DNA from: Thauera sp. 2A1
Lineage (GTDB): Bacteria > Pseudomonadota > Gammaproteobacteria > Burkholderiales > Rhodocyclaceae
NCBI RefSeq assembly: GCF_009469595.2
Contig: NZ_SSXV01000034.1
Location: 1 to 39,351, forward strand
Direction of reading: 5' to 3'
DNA: 39,351 nt
The notes below the pieces were generated by a model. It ran no database searches. It saw only the letters and a list, made by a program, of their open reading frames with translations, and was not told the DNA's origin. Position numbers and translations under genes: made by a program. Shown one piece after another: positions 29,809 through 37,637 of this stretch (the first letter of the stretch is position 1; every line of letters starts with the position of its first letter).

Positions 29809-30996
29809 ATGGCGACGCCAAGGAAGTCCACTCCCGCCCACAGCGCCGGCTCCGCGCCCACTGCGACGGATTCTGAACTCATTGCAGGCGGGGCCGTGCA
29901 GCCACGCCGGGTGGGCGCGGGAGACACCGCGCCCGAATTCACTCCGCCCGCGATCGAACGTTTCGAAATCGAACAGGCCATCTCCGCAGCGACCGATTCG
30001 CAAATCACGGCGGTGACCGACATACTGCAATCGGACAGGCGCGATATCGGCGCAATCAGGAAGTCACTCGAGGCGATCCTCGCCGGCTCGTCGCCGGACG
30101 ATATCGCCGCGCTGCGCGAGTCGCTGTTCCGGGAGGCTCCTGTGGTGGTGGCGAAGCGTCCGGTCAGCCCGGACGACGAGTTGTCCGACGACTGGCGCAG
30201 CGGCGGCTACCCGTACCGGAACCTGATGTCGCGCAAGAACTATGAAAAGGAGAAATACCGGCTGCAGGTGGAATTGCTCAAGTTACAGGCCTGGGTAAAG
30301 GAAACCGGCCAGCGCGTCGTCATCCTGTTCGAGGGCCGCGACGCTGCTGGCAAGGGCGGCACCATCAAGCGCGTCATGGAACACCTGAACCCGCGCGGTG
30401 CTCGCGTGGTCGCGCTGGAAAAGCCGACGGAGACCGAGCGCGGCCAGTGGTACTTCCAGCGCTACATCCAGCATCTGCCGACTGCCGGCGAGATCGTGCT
30501 CTTCGACCGCTCCTGGTACAACCGGGCGGGGGTCGAGCGGGTCATGGGGTTCTGCACGGCGGACGAGTACGCAGAGTTCATGCGCCAGGCGCCCGAATTC
30601 GAGCGCAATCTGGTGCGCAGCGGCATCCATCTGATCAAGTTCTGGTTCTCGGTGAGCCGAGAGGAACAACGCCGTCGCTTCAAGGAGCGCGAGGTCCATC
30701 CGCTGAAGCAATGGAAGCTGTCGCCCATCGACCTCGCCTCCCTCGACAAGTGGGACGACTACACGAAGGCGAAGGAAGCGATGTTCTTCTACACTGACAC
30801 TGCCGACGCGCCGTGGACGGTGGTGAAGTCCGATTGCAAGAAGCGTGCGCGCCTCAATGCCTTGCGCTATGTGCTGCACAAGCTGCCGTATGCCAACAAG
30901 AGCCTTGAGCGGATCGGCCCGCTGGACCCGTTGATCGTGGGCCGCGCCAACGTGGTTTATGAGCGCGGCGAAAAGGACAATGTCGCCCTGTTATGA
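29809..30996 (+). CDS. ppk2: polyphosphate kinase 2 with long N-terminal extension
   Basis: A 395-residue PPK2. The kinase domain (about 130-385) has Walker A GRDAAGKGG (176-184), the Walker B/DRSWYNRAG motif at Asp233, and the lid region around VSREEQRRRF; it transfers phosphate between polyphosphate and nucleotides. The arrangement fits class I, one-domain PPK2. The first ~125 residues are extra relative to the usual ~270-residue core: a low-complexity Ala/Pro/Thr-rich start, then a helical segment (about 50-110, SQITAVTDILQSDRRDIGAI onwards). The ribosome site AGGAG lies about 8 nt upstream, supporting the long start. Cytoplasmic. Confidence 0.95.
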   Translation: MATPRKSTPAHSAGSAPTATDSELIAGGAVQPRRVGAGDTAPEFTPPAIERFEIEQAISAATDSQITAVTDILQSDRRDIGAIRKSLEAILAGSSPDDIAALRESLFREAPVVVAKRPVSPDDELSDDWRSGGYPYRNLMSRKNYEKEKYRLQVELLKLQAWVKETGQRVVILFEGRDAAGKGGTIKRVMEHLNPRGARVVALEKPTETERGQWYFQRYIQHLPTAGEIVLFDRSWYNRAGVERVMGFCTADEYAEFMRQAPEFERNLVRSGIHLIKFWFSVSREEQRRRFKEREVHPLKQWKLSPIDLASLDKWDDYTKAKEAMFFYTDTADAPWTVVKSDCKKRARLNALRYVLHKLPYANKSLERIGPLDPLIVGRANVVYERGEKDNVALL

Positions 30997-31053
30997 CGCG
31001 CATGATGCGTCTTCATCCCGCGCGCCCGAAACTCCTTCTTCTGGCGGGCGGCT

Positions 31054-31086
31054 TTCAGGCAGGGTTCAGGTGCCCTGTTTCATAGT
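31054..31086 (+). promoter_or_regulatory. direct-repeat operator (PhoP-box type) and -10 for the PepSY/two-component operon
   Basis: TTCAGG at 31054-31059 is repeated at 31065-31070, an exact 11-base period. Ten bases later CATAGT (31081-31086) can serve as a -10 box. OmpR/PhoP-family regulators bind direct hexamer repeats with 11-base periodicity just upstream of a -10, so autoregulation by the regulator two genes downstream is likely. The half-site differs from the enteric GTTTA. Confidence 0.55.
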
Positions 31087-31129
31087 GCGCTCCGTCCACC
31101 CTCTGGTGGCGTCTTACAGGAGCCAGTCC

Positions 31130-31474
31130 ATGAAAGCCCGTCCTGCCTTCTCCACCTTCCCCATCAAGTTGTCTTCGGTCCTCTTCGCCCTTGTCGTCGG
31201 AGTGGCTTGGGTCACCGCGCTGCCGGCCCGGGCTGACGACAGGCCGCGCGCCGACGACGTCCGCAAGTTGCGCGAAGAAGGCAAGATCCTGCCGATGGAG
31301 GAGATCCTTGCCCGCAGTCGTACCGCGCAGCCCGGCCAGGTGGTCGAAGTCGAGCTCGAACGCGGAGGCAACCGCTACACGTACGAGGTCAAGCTCATCG
31401 ACGACGCCAACCGCGTACACAAGCTCGAGCTTGACGCCGCCACCGGCGAAGTGCTGAGCCGCAAGACGAGATAA
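31130..31474 (+). CDS. PepSY domain-containing exported protein
   Basis: A 114-residue protein. The N-terminal signal peptide ends near LPARADD (about residue 35), and a single PepSY domain follows, with the typical VVEVELERGGNRYTYEVKL and HKLELDAATGEVLSRK strands. Such small periplasmic PepSY proteins are frequently encoded before PhoPQ/QseBC-like systems and may modulate the sensor; that role is inference. The ATG at 31130 has AGGAG about 8 nt upstream. The stop is three bases before the regulator start, so the three genes form an operon. Confidence 0.93.
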   Translation: MKARPAFSTFPIKLSSVLFALVVGVAWVTALPARADDRPRADDVRKLREEGKILPMEEILARSRTAQPGQVVEVELERGGNRYTYEVKLIDDANRVHKLELDAATGEVLSRKTR

Positions 31475-31477
31475 GCC

Positions 31478-32143
31478 ATGCGCCTGCTGCTTGTCGAAGA
31501 TGATGCCGTGCTGGGCGACAGGCTGCGAAATCGGCTCGCACAGGAAGGGTATGCCGTCGATCTCGTCGCCGACGGGATCGACGCCGCCCACCTGGGCGGC
31601 ACCGAGCCTTACGATGCGGTGATCCTCGACCTCGGCCTGCCGCGCAAGCCGGGCCTTGCGGTACTGCGCGACTGGCGCGCCGCCGCCAATACCGTCCCCG
31701 TGCTCATCCTCACCGCACGCGACGGCTGGGCCGAACGCGTCGAGGGTTTGCAGGCGGGCGCCGACGACTACCTCGGCAAACCTTTTCACGCCGAAGAACT
31801 GCTGGCACGCATACAGGCCCTGCTGCGGCGGGCCGCGCCGGTGAATGCGCCCGAACTGCGCGTGGGCGGATGGCGGCTGGACGAGGCGCGCCAGTGCCTC
31901 GTCGACGAACACGGGCGCGAGCAGGCGCTGACCGGCACGGAGTTTCGTCTGCTGCGTTACTTCATGCGCCATCCCGGCGAAGTGCTGTCCAAGACGCGGC
32001 TTGCCGAGCACGTGTATGACTACGACAGCGAGCGCGACAGCAACGTGATCGAAGTGTACGTGAAGCGCTTGCGGTCCCTGCTCGGGCACGACTGCATCGA
32101 GACGCGTCGCGGCCAGGGTTACCTGCTGCGCCGGGATACCTGA
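31478..32143 (+). CDS. PhoP-like response regulator (OmpR family)
   Basis: A 221-residue response regulator. The receiver domain has the acidic pair at 8-9 (VEDD), phospho-acceptor Asp51 (ILDLGLP), Thr79 and Lys101 (LGKPF). The C-terminal winged-helix (about 125-220) is OmpR/PhoB type, ending in NVIEVYVKRLRSLLG and IETRRGQGYLL. LTARDGWAERVEGLQAGADDY closely resembles PhoP. The signal is unknown; Mg2+, polymyxin or pH would be guesses. It follows the PepSY gene and precedes the kinase by 26 bases. Confidence 0.95.
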   Translation: MRLLLVEDDAVLGDRLRNRLAQEGYAVDLVADGIDAAHLGGTEPYDAVILDLGLPRKPGLAVLRDWRAAANTVPVLILTARDGWAERVEGLQAGADDYLGKPFHAEELLARIQALLRRAAPVNAPELRVGGWRLDEARQCLVDEHGREQALTGTEFRLLRYFMRHPGEVLSKTRLAEHVYDYDSERDSNVIEVYVKRLRSLLGHDCIETRRGQGYLLRRDT

Positions 32144-32169
32144 CGCCGAACGGGCAAGCGACTGACACC

Positions 32170-33525
32170 ATGAACTCCCTGCTGCGTCGCCTCTCCCTGT
32201 CGCTTGCGATCGTCCTCTTGATCGCCGGCGCAGCGCTTGCACTGGGACTGCAGGGTTTCCCCCGCACACTGGTCGAAGAGTACGTGGCATCGCGACTGCG
32301 CCATGACGCCGATCAGCTCCTTGTGCGTGCGATCGAGGCCCCTGCCGGGTCAGGCGCTCTCGAGGCGGCCCTCAGCGGCGCGACGGGGCCGGCCTACGAG
32401 TTGCCGCTTTCCGGGCATTACTACCTCGTTCGAAGGGGTGATCAGGTGCTCCGGTCGCGCTCCATGTGGGACGCCGATGTGCCACTGCCACCTTCGCCCG
32501 CGAGCAACGAGGAATCCATCTCGCACCTTCCCGGCCCGGCGGGGCAACGCCTGCTCGCGTTGGCGGGCCATTACCCGGGCGATGCCCAGGGCCAGGACAT
32601 CGACATCACGGTGGCCGAGGACATCACGACCATCGACGATGCCATCGCAGCCTTTCGCGCTCGCATGCTCGGCGGGGTCGGCGTGGCGCTCGTCCTGCTG
32701 CTGGCCCTGCAACGCAGGATGCTGGTGCGCGGCCTTGCCCCTCTGGGCGATGCGGTGGACGCGTGCCGCCGTATGGAGAGGGGTGAGGCCACCACGCTGG
32801 ACGGCGAGGCGCCGGTCGAGGTCCAGCCGATGATCGATGCGGTGAACCGGCTTGCCCACCATCACACCCAACGCCTGGGCCGCATCCGCCACGCAGCAGG
32901 AAACCTCTCGCACGCGCTGAAGACCCCGCTCGCGGTGCTCGCCCAGACGGCAGAGGAAATCGAGGCGCGCGGAGACATCGCCCATGCCGAAGCGCTGTAC
33001 GCCCAGATCGACACGATGCGTTCGACGATCGAACGGGAGCTTCATCGTGCGCGTCTGGCGGGCGCCGGGCCGACGCGGGAATATTTCGATGCCCGCAGCC
33101 AACTGGGCGCGCTTGCCGAGGCATTGCACCGCCTGCATGCCGACAAGCGCATCACCATCGAACTCGACGTGCCGGACTGCCGCTTCCCGGTGGATCGGGA
33201 GGACATGCTGGAACTGTTCGGCAACCTCCTGGACAACGCGTGCAAATGGGCGCACCACCACGTTCGCGTATCGATCGACGCCAGCGTGGCACCCGGCGAA
33301 CTTGCCTGTCACATCGATGACGACGGTCCGGGCGTCGCGGAAGAGATGCGTCAGCGGCTCGGCACTGCCGGCCTGCGCAGCGACGAGAGTCGGCCGGGCC
33401 ACGGCCTCGGGCTGGCGATCGTCGGCGACATCGTCGCGCAGTATGAGGGCAGCGTGCATTACAGCCGCGCACCCGCCCTCGGCGGCCTGCGCGTCAGCGT
33501 GCGACTCCCCGTCGCCTCCCACTGA
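32170..33525 (+). CDS. PhoQ-like sensor histidine kinase
   Basis: A 451-residue inner-membrane kinase. TM1 (about 9-29) and TM2 (about 168-180) flank a ~135-residue periplasmic sensor domain; a HAMP-like linker, the H-box NLSHALKTPLAVL with His248, and an ATPase domain with N-box Asn356 (NLLDNACKW), DDDGPG (383-388) and GHGLGLAI follow. The H-box is characteristic of the PhoQ group rather than EnvZ. It phosphorylates the regulator encoded just upstream. The periplasmic domain lacks a strongly acidic patch like that of enteric PhoQ, so Mg2+ sensing is doubtful. Confidence 0.95.
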   Translation: MNSLLRRLSLSLAIVLLIAGAALALGLQGFPRTLVEEYVASRLRHDADQLLVRAIEAPAGSGALEAALSGATGPAYELPLSGHYYLVRRGDQVLRSRSMWDADVPLPPSPASNEESISHLPGPAGQRLLALAGHYPGDAQGQDIDITVAEDITTIDDAIAAFRARMLGGVGVALVLLLALQRRMLVRGLAPLGDAVDACRRMERGEATTLDGEAPVEVQPMIDAVNRLAHHHTQRLGRIRHAAGNLSHALKTPLAVLAQTAEEIEARGDIAHAEALYAQIDTMRSTIERELHRARLAGAGPTREYFDARSQLGALAEALHRLHADKRITIELDVPDCRFPVDREDMLELFGNLLDNACKWAHHHVRVSIDASVAPGELACHIDDDGPGVAEEMRQRLGTAGLRSDESRPGHGLGLAIVGDIVAQYEGSVHYSRAPALGGLRVSVRLPVASH

Positions 33526-33716
33526 ATCACGCATCGACCGAATTGTCGGCGACGCGCGGGCACCGAAACGGCGCACGCTTGTCTACCTTGTCGTCGGAGA
33601 TTTGCCCTCGAGGGATCCGTACAGGCTCGCCCGTGCGGGCTCCGGGTTCAGGCGGATCTCCGGCGCCAACAATGGGGGGCGAAGACAGGGGATGAATCCG
33701 GGTCGAGGAGACGATC

Positions 33717-34313
33717 ATGACCCTGCATGACCTTCCGAAGATGTTCTACTCGTATTCCGAGGGCTGGTCCGAACTCCAGCGCATCCATCCGACGGTTGCG
33801 TGGCTGTTCGTTCTATATGTGATGCCGCTGTCGCTGCTGGCGCCGGCGATGGTGACCTATTCCATGGAGGTGTCACCGGGCGCGGTGTTTCCGCAGCTCG
33901 TGCCGGCATTGAGCGCGTCCGAAGCCTTTGCGGCCGCCGTCGCCCTGTATGTAGCGCAACTGCTGATGGTGTTTCTGATGGCCTCCATCATCCAGGACAT
34001 GGGCGAACTCGTGGATGCCAGCCCTGGCTTCCATGACGCTTTCATGCTTGCCGCCATCGCACCGACACCGTTGTGGCTGTCCTCGCTGGCACTGTTCGTG
34101 CCGTCGGCCTGGGTTGTCGGTGTAGTCGTGGCGGTGGCCTGGCTGGGATCGGCTGCGCTGATCTTCCATGGCGTCTGCCCGCTGTTCGGCATTACCGACC
34201 ACGGCAAGGGGCGGCTGATGGGCTCCTTCGTGCTGGCACTGGGGGTCGTCGCATGGCTCGCGCTTCTCGTGGTGCTTGCGTTGATGCTCAGCATCATCGT
34301 CGGCCTGCGCTGA
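33717..34313 (+). CDS. Yip1 family membrane protein
   Basis: A 198-residue polytopic membrane protein with five predicted hydrophobic helices (about 27-47, 70-93, 107-127, 130-152, 168-195). The N-terminal PKMFYSYSEGWSELQRIHPT and conserved PLFGITDHGKG fit the Yip1/DUF1282 type found in proteobacteria. The function in bacteria is unknown. GAGGAG lies about 6 nt before the ATG. It is 191 bases after the kinase gene; that gap shows no clear terminator or promoter. Confidence 0.9.
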   Translation: MTLHDLPKMFYSYSEGWSELQRIHPTVAWLFVLYVMPLSLLAPAMVTYSMEVSPGAVFPQLVPALSASEAFAAAVALYVAQLLMVFLMASIIQDMGELVDASPGFHDAFMLAAIAPTPLWLSSLALFVPSAWVVGVVVAVAWLGSAALIFHGVCPLFGITDHGKGRLMGSFVLALGVVAWLALLVVLALMLSIIVGLR

Positions 34314-34521
34314 CGCCTGCGGCAGCCGTTGCGGAGCGGCTTGCGACCGATGGTCGAGGCGCCCCGGTCTCTTTCTGCCAGCCGTTGTGCAATCCATCAT
34401 GCGGGGTGCGGGAAAAATGCATCGACAGCGTGGCCACCTCCAACCTCGCAGCGGGCGCGCGTAACATGCATGCATGAACTTCGCTCCGCTCCTGGAGCCC
34501 TTTCGCAGGGAGGATGGAATC

Positions 34522-35148
34522 ATGTCGCGATCCAGATTGGCTCGACGCGGTGTGCTGGCATTGGCGTTGTCGGGCCTGCTCGCCAGCGCTCCCGCGCTGG
34601 CCGAAAAGCCCGATTTCGCCGGTGGCGGAAAGGGCGGGAAACCGGAACAACATGAGAAGCACGACAAGCGTGATGCGGGTGCGCCCCGTGAGAAGGGCAA
34701 TCGTGATGTCCGCAACCACCGCGACGCCGACAATGGCCGGAACCCAGGGCGCCCCGATGATCGCGGCGTCAGGGACCGCGACGATCGTACCGATCGCGAC
34801 CAACGCGACCGGCGGCGCGAAAGTGTTCGCGAACACCGGTATTTCGAGGATCGTCAGCGCGTCGTCGTACGGAACTACTACGCTGAGGAATTCCGCCGCG
34901 GACACTGCCCCCCGGGGCTGGCCAAGAAGCGCAATGGCTGCATGCCGCCGGGCCTCGCCAAACGGTGGCGCATCGGCGAGCGCCTGCCACGGGACGTGGT
35001 CTACTACGACCTGCCCTCCGCACTGCTGCTGGAGCTTGGCCACGCGCCCACCATGCACAAATACGTGCGCGTCGGCGCAGACATCCTGCTCATCGCGCTC
35101 GGCACCGGCCTGGTGGTAGACGCCCTAGAGGATCTGAGCGGCATGTAG
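34522..35148 (+). CDS. CigR/RcnB-like exported protein
   Basis: A 208-residue protein with a signal peptide (RRGVLALALSGLLASAPALA, cleavage near residue 28), then a ~85-residue, highly charged Asp/Arg/Asn/Gly/Lys-rich region, and a C-terminal domain with the motif CPPGLAKKRNGCMPPGLAK (near 130-148), typical of the CigR family related to RcnB. Salmonella CigR is an anti-virulence regulator that represses mgtC expression; in environmental bacteria the role is unknown. A C-terminal hydrophobic stretch (ILLIALGTGLVVDAL) may anchor it. The start at 34522 has GGGAGG upstream; an earlier ATG (34474) adds residues before the signal peptide. Confidence 0.9.
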   Translation: MSRSRLARRGVLALALSGLLASAPALAEKPDFAGGGKGGKPEQHEKHDKRDAGAPREKGNRDVRNHRDADNGRNPGRPDDRGVRDRDDRTDRDQRDRRRESVREHRYFEDRQRVVVRNYYAEEFRRGHCPPGLAKKRNGCMPPGLAKRWRIGERLPRDVVYYDLPSALLLELGHAPTMHKYVRVGADILLIALGTGLVVDALEDLSGM

Positions 35149-35213
35149 CGGATCATCACATGGACCACGGCGCCGCGCCACCCGGATCTACGCCAGCCGC
35201 GGCGGGCGGCCCA

Positions 35214-35234
35214 GGCGTCCCTGCTCAGGACGCC
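35214..35234. terminator. hairpin between convergent CigR-like and DUF2237 genes
   Basis: GGCGTCC (35214-35220), seven-base loop, GGACGCC (35228-35234); overlaps the DUF2237 stop. No T-run. Confidence 0.35.
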
Positions 35235-35611
35235 GGCCCCAGCGGCGCGCCATGGGCATGCGCCTTGAGCGTATCGAGATCGACGAGGCGCAGCGTCAGT
35301 TCGTTGGTCGCCTCCAGCACGACCGGGGGAGCGACGCCCGCTCCCAGCGCCTCCTTCCAGCGCAGCGCACACAAACACCAGCGGTCGCCCGGCTTCAGGC
35401 CGGCAAAGCGATACTCCGGACGCGGGGTCGACAGGTCGTTGCCCGCGCGTTTCGAAAAGGCCAGGAACTCTGCCGTCACGCGCACGCACACCAGATGGCG
35501 CCCCAGATCCTCCGGCCCGGTCTCACAGCACCCGGTGCGGTAGAAGCCGGTCAACGGTGCATAACTGCAGGCAAGCAGCAGCCCGCCAAGGACGTTGCGT
35601 TGTTCACTCAT
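35225..35611 (-). CDS. DUF2237 family protein
   Basis: A 128-residue DUF2237 protein. Conserved features are NVLGGLLLACSYAPLTGFYRTGCC, CVRVTAEFLAFSKRAGNDLSTP, RFAGLKPGDRWCLCALRW and an ending NELTLRLVDLDTLKAHA. The cysteine-rich conserved core suggests metal or redox chemistry, but no function is established. Complete gene, cytoplasmic, single transcription unit converging on the CigR-like gene. Confidence 0.93.
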   Translation of the reverse strand: MSEQRNVLGGLLLACSYAPLTGFYRTGCCETGPEDLGRHLVCVRVTAEFLAFSKRAGNDLSTPRPEYRFAGLKPGDRWCLCALRWKEALGAGVAPPVVLEATNELTLRLVDLDTLKAHAHGAPLGPAS

Positions 35612-35777
35612 GTTGTTCTCGTTCGACTACCGGAGCCCAGCCAAGGCTTCCCTCCGCTGGGCACCATATTCACTCCGGACCGCGGCCGATGTAGCGACGC
35701 TCCCTCCTCCATACCGAATCCTGCCGCACAGCCGCAAAAACACGCCGGCGGGACTTCCCCCTCCATTCCTTTGCCGC

Positions 35778-35783
35778 TAGAAT
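35778..35783 (+). promoter_or_regulatory. -10 box TAGAAT, tRNA-Ser promoter
   Basis: TAGAAT lies 13 bases before the mature tRNA-Ser 5' end. The -35 region (TTCCCC near 35755-35760) is weak. Confidence 0.5.
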
Positions 35784-35796
35784 GCGCGGCTTCCAC

Positions 35797-35887
35797 GGAG
35801 AGGTGGATGAGTGGTTTAAGTCGCACGCCTGGAAAGCGTGTTTGGGATAATATCCCAACGCGGGTTCGAATCCCGCCCTCTCCGCCA
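35797..35887 (+). tRNA. tRNA-Ser(GGA)
   Basis: A 91-nt class II tRNA. Acceptor GGAGAGG pairs with CCTCTCC, with discriminator G and encoded CCA. The anticodon loop CTGGAAA in the stem CACGC/GCGTG gives anticodon GGA (UCC/UCU serine codons). The long variable arm TTTGGGATAATATCCCAA forms its own stem, as expected for serine tRNAs. Confidence 0.97.
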
Positions 35888-35897
35888 GAACATCCAG

Positions 35898-35936
35898 AAA
35901 GCCCGCCAAATGCACATTTGCCGGGCTTTCGGCTTT
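35898..35936 (+). terminator. rho-independent terminator after tRNA-Ser
   Basis: AAAGCCCG (35898-35905) pairs with CGGGCTTT (35922-35929), with an inner CAAATG/CATTTG stem; TTTCGGCTTTT follows. Confidence 0.85.
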
Positions 35937-35950
35937 TGCGGGGCACCAAG

Positions 35951-36169
35951 ATGAGAGACGAGTCGATCTGGAAGATGCGCGTCGACAACCTGAAGCGGCA
36001 TGCCCACGCCAATCAATGGGGTCGCGACCTCGTGCGTCAGTGGGCGGCCGAAGGCTTGATGGACGAGGACCCGGAGATCCAGATGCTGCTGGCGCAATGG
36101 CCCGAGCGTTACAAGGATCTGCCGGCAGACGCCTGGCCCGCGGCCCTGCTGCCGGAACCGCGCGGCTGA
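35951..36169 (+). CDS. small hypothetical protein
   Basis: A 72-residue, soluble, Trp- and Arg-rich protein: MRDESIWKMRVDNLKRHAHA start, an acidic middle (EGLMDEDPEIQML) and a Pro-rich end. The third codon positions are GC-rich as in neighbouring genes, and the frame stops cleanly, both of which favour a real gene. Against it, the ribosome site is poor and it begins 15 bases after a terminator, so its transcription is unclear (read-through from tRNA-Ser is possible). I do not recognise a family. Confidence 0.5.
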   Translation: MRDESIWKMRVDNLKRHAHANQWGRDLVRQWAAEGLMDEDPEIQMLLAQWPERYKDLPADAWPAALLPEPRG

Positions 36170-36176
36170 GCCTGCG

Positions 36177-36203
36177 CAAAAGAAAGCCCGAGCGCGCTTG
36201 GGC
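36177..36203 (-). terminator. terminator after Bcr/CflA-type transporter
   Basis: On the minus strand GCCCAAGC and GCTCGGGC pair with one mismatch/wobble (36186-36203), followed by TTTCTTTTGC. It lies about 140 bases after the transporter stop; the region between has no gene. Confidence 0.55.
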
Positions 36204-36346
36204 CCGGGCCGGAATCCACACGTAGGGAGGAGTCGGCGTGTGGCGGAGACATGCTTCACCTTAGACCAGCGGTTTGTGCGGCGCAATACGCTTTTTGCGA
36301 CGGCTCGCTTTCTGCGACGGCTGCCGATCGGGTGCGCCCCAGCCGC

Positions 36347-37531
36347 TCAGTGCAGACGCCCTTGGCCAGGAGCGCGCAGCGCAAGGAGGGAAAGGGCGAG
36401 AAACAGGCCCGTACCGAGTGCGAGCGTAAGCGTGCTGCCCCACAGCATGGGGGCAAGCACCCCGGCAACCAGCGAGTTCACGCCCGTCTGCATGAAGCTC
36501 TGGCAACTGGAGGCAAGCCCGCGTCGCTCGGGGAAAAGATCGAGCCCGAAGAGCGACATGCTAGGCGCCGCCAACGCCATGCCCAGGGTGTAGATCGGGA
36601 TGGCGATCATCGACCAGGGCAACCCCGGCGGCCGCATCAGCGCGAGCCCCACGTTCAGCAAGACGGCGAACATCATGATCCCGAAACCCATCGCGATCGC
36701 GCGCCGCGGCGCCCAACGGCCTGCCACCCTGCCCGACAGCATGGATCCGAGCATCATGCCGCCGACTGCCGGCACGAACAGCCAGCCGAAATCGCTGGCG
36801 CCGAGGCCGAGGTGGGTCATGACGAAGACCGGCGCCGCCAGCACATAGATGAAGAACCCGGAAAAATTCAGCGCTATCGCGAGGCCGAGGCGTACGAAGG
36901 CACGATCGGTCAGAACCTCGACGTAAGCGCGCAGCAGGCCCACCGGATGTAGTGGCTGTCGCGCTTCGGGCGCCAGCGTCTCCGGCAGGAAGAACCAGCA
37001 CAGCACGAACAGCGCCAGGCCGAACAGCATGAGGAACACGAAGATGCTGCGCCATCCACCCGCCTGCAGCATCCAGGCGCCCAGCATTGGCGCGATGGCA
37101 GGCGCGACGGCGAAGATCACCATCACCCGCGACAGTTGTCTTTGCGCATGCGCACCCTCATGCAGGTCGCGGATCACCGCGCGGCCCACCACCATTCCCG
37201 CGCCACCGCACAAGCCTTGCAGGACGCGCCCCGCCCACAGCCACTCCACCGATGGCGCAACGGCGCACAAGGCGGAGGCCAGCGCAAACACGGCCGTGGA
37301 CACCAGCAGCACCGAGCGCCGACCAAAGCGGTCGGCGAGCGCGCCATGCCACAACACCATGCAGGCGAAGGCCAGCAGGTAGGCAGTGAGCGTCTGCTGC
37401 ACCTGCAGTTGCGACGCGCCGAGCGACTCAGCCATCGCCGGGAATGCGGGCAGATAGGCATCGATGGAAAACGGACCCATCGCACTGAGCGCAGCGATCA
37501 GGAAAGCCAGAAGCGGATGGGCGGAAGGCAT
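36347..37531 (-). CDS. Bcr/CflA family drug-resistance MFS transporter
   Basis: A 394-residue major facilitator with twelve predicted helices. The family start (LLAFLIAALSAMGPFSIDAYLPAFPAM), the loop 2-3 motif A (GALADRFGRRSVLL) and the helix 5 motif C-like region (AVAPAIAPMLGAWMLQAGGWRSIFVF) are typical of the Bcr/CflA drug:H+ antiporter subfamily. Substrate is not predictable. The ATG at 37531 is chosen for family fit though no ribosome site is clear; a GTG ten codons earlier is an alternative. Same strand as the SPFH gene, 106 bases downstream of it. Confidence 0.94.
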   Translation of the reverse strand: MPSAHPLLAFLIAALSAMGPFSIDAYLPAFPAMAESLGASQLQVQQTLTAYLLAFACMVLWHGALADRFGRRSVLLVSTAVFALASALCAVAPSVEWLWAGRVLQGLCGGAGMVVGRAVIRDLHEGAHAQRQLSRVMVIFAVAPAIAPMLGAWMLQAGGWRSIFVFLMLFGLALFVLCWFFLPETLAPEARQPLHPVGLLRAYVEVLTDRAFVRLGLAIALNFSGFFIYVLAAPVFVMTHLGLGASDFGWLFVPAVGGMMLGSMLSGRVAGRWAPRRAIAMGFGIMMFAVLLNVGLALMRPPGLPWSMIAIPIYTLGMALAAPSMSLFGLDLFPERRGLASSCQSFMQTGVNSLVAGVLAPMLWGSTLTLALGTGLFLALSLLALRAPGQGRLH

Positions 37532-37637
37532 CGCGAAAACATCAAAAGATCGGCGGCACACTGGTGCGGCGCATGGATGAGCGCCGGCGCGTCCAGCGCG
37601 CGAGGCAGGTCAGGAGCAGCCGCGCGCGCGGCGAGGA

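Noticed and set aside
29622..30023. A 134-residue N-terminal extension of the esterase
   Set aside because: The stretch overlaps the divergent ppk2 promoter and start, and the esterase family begins at MPLTPEARSLL.
34462..34475. ATGCATGCAT palindrome before the CigR-like gene
   Set aside because: A short simple-sequence palindrome without a second copy; not enough to call an operator.
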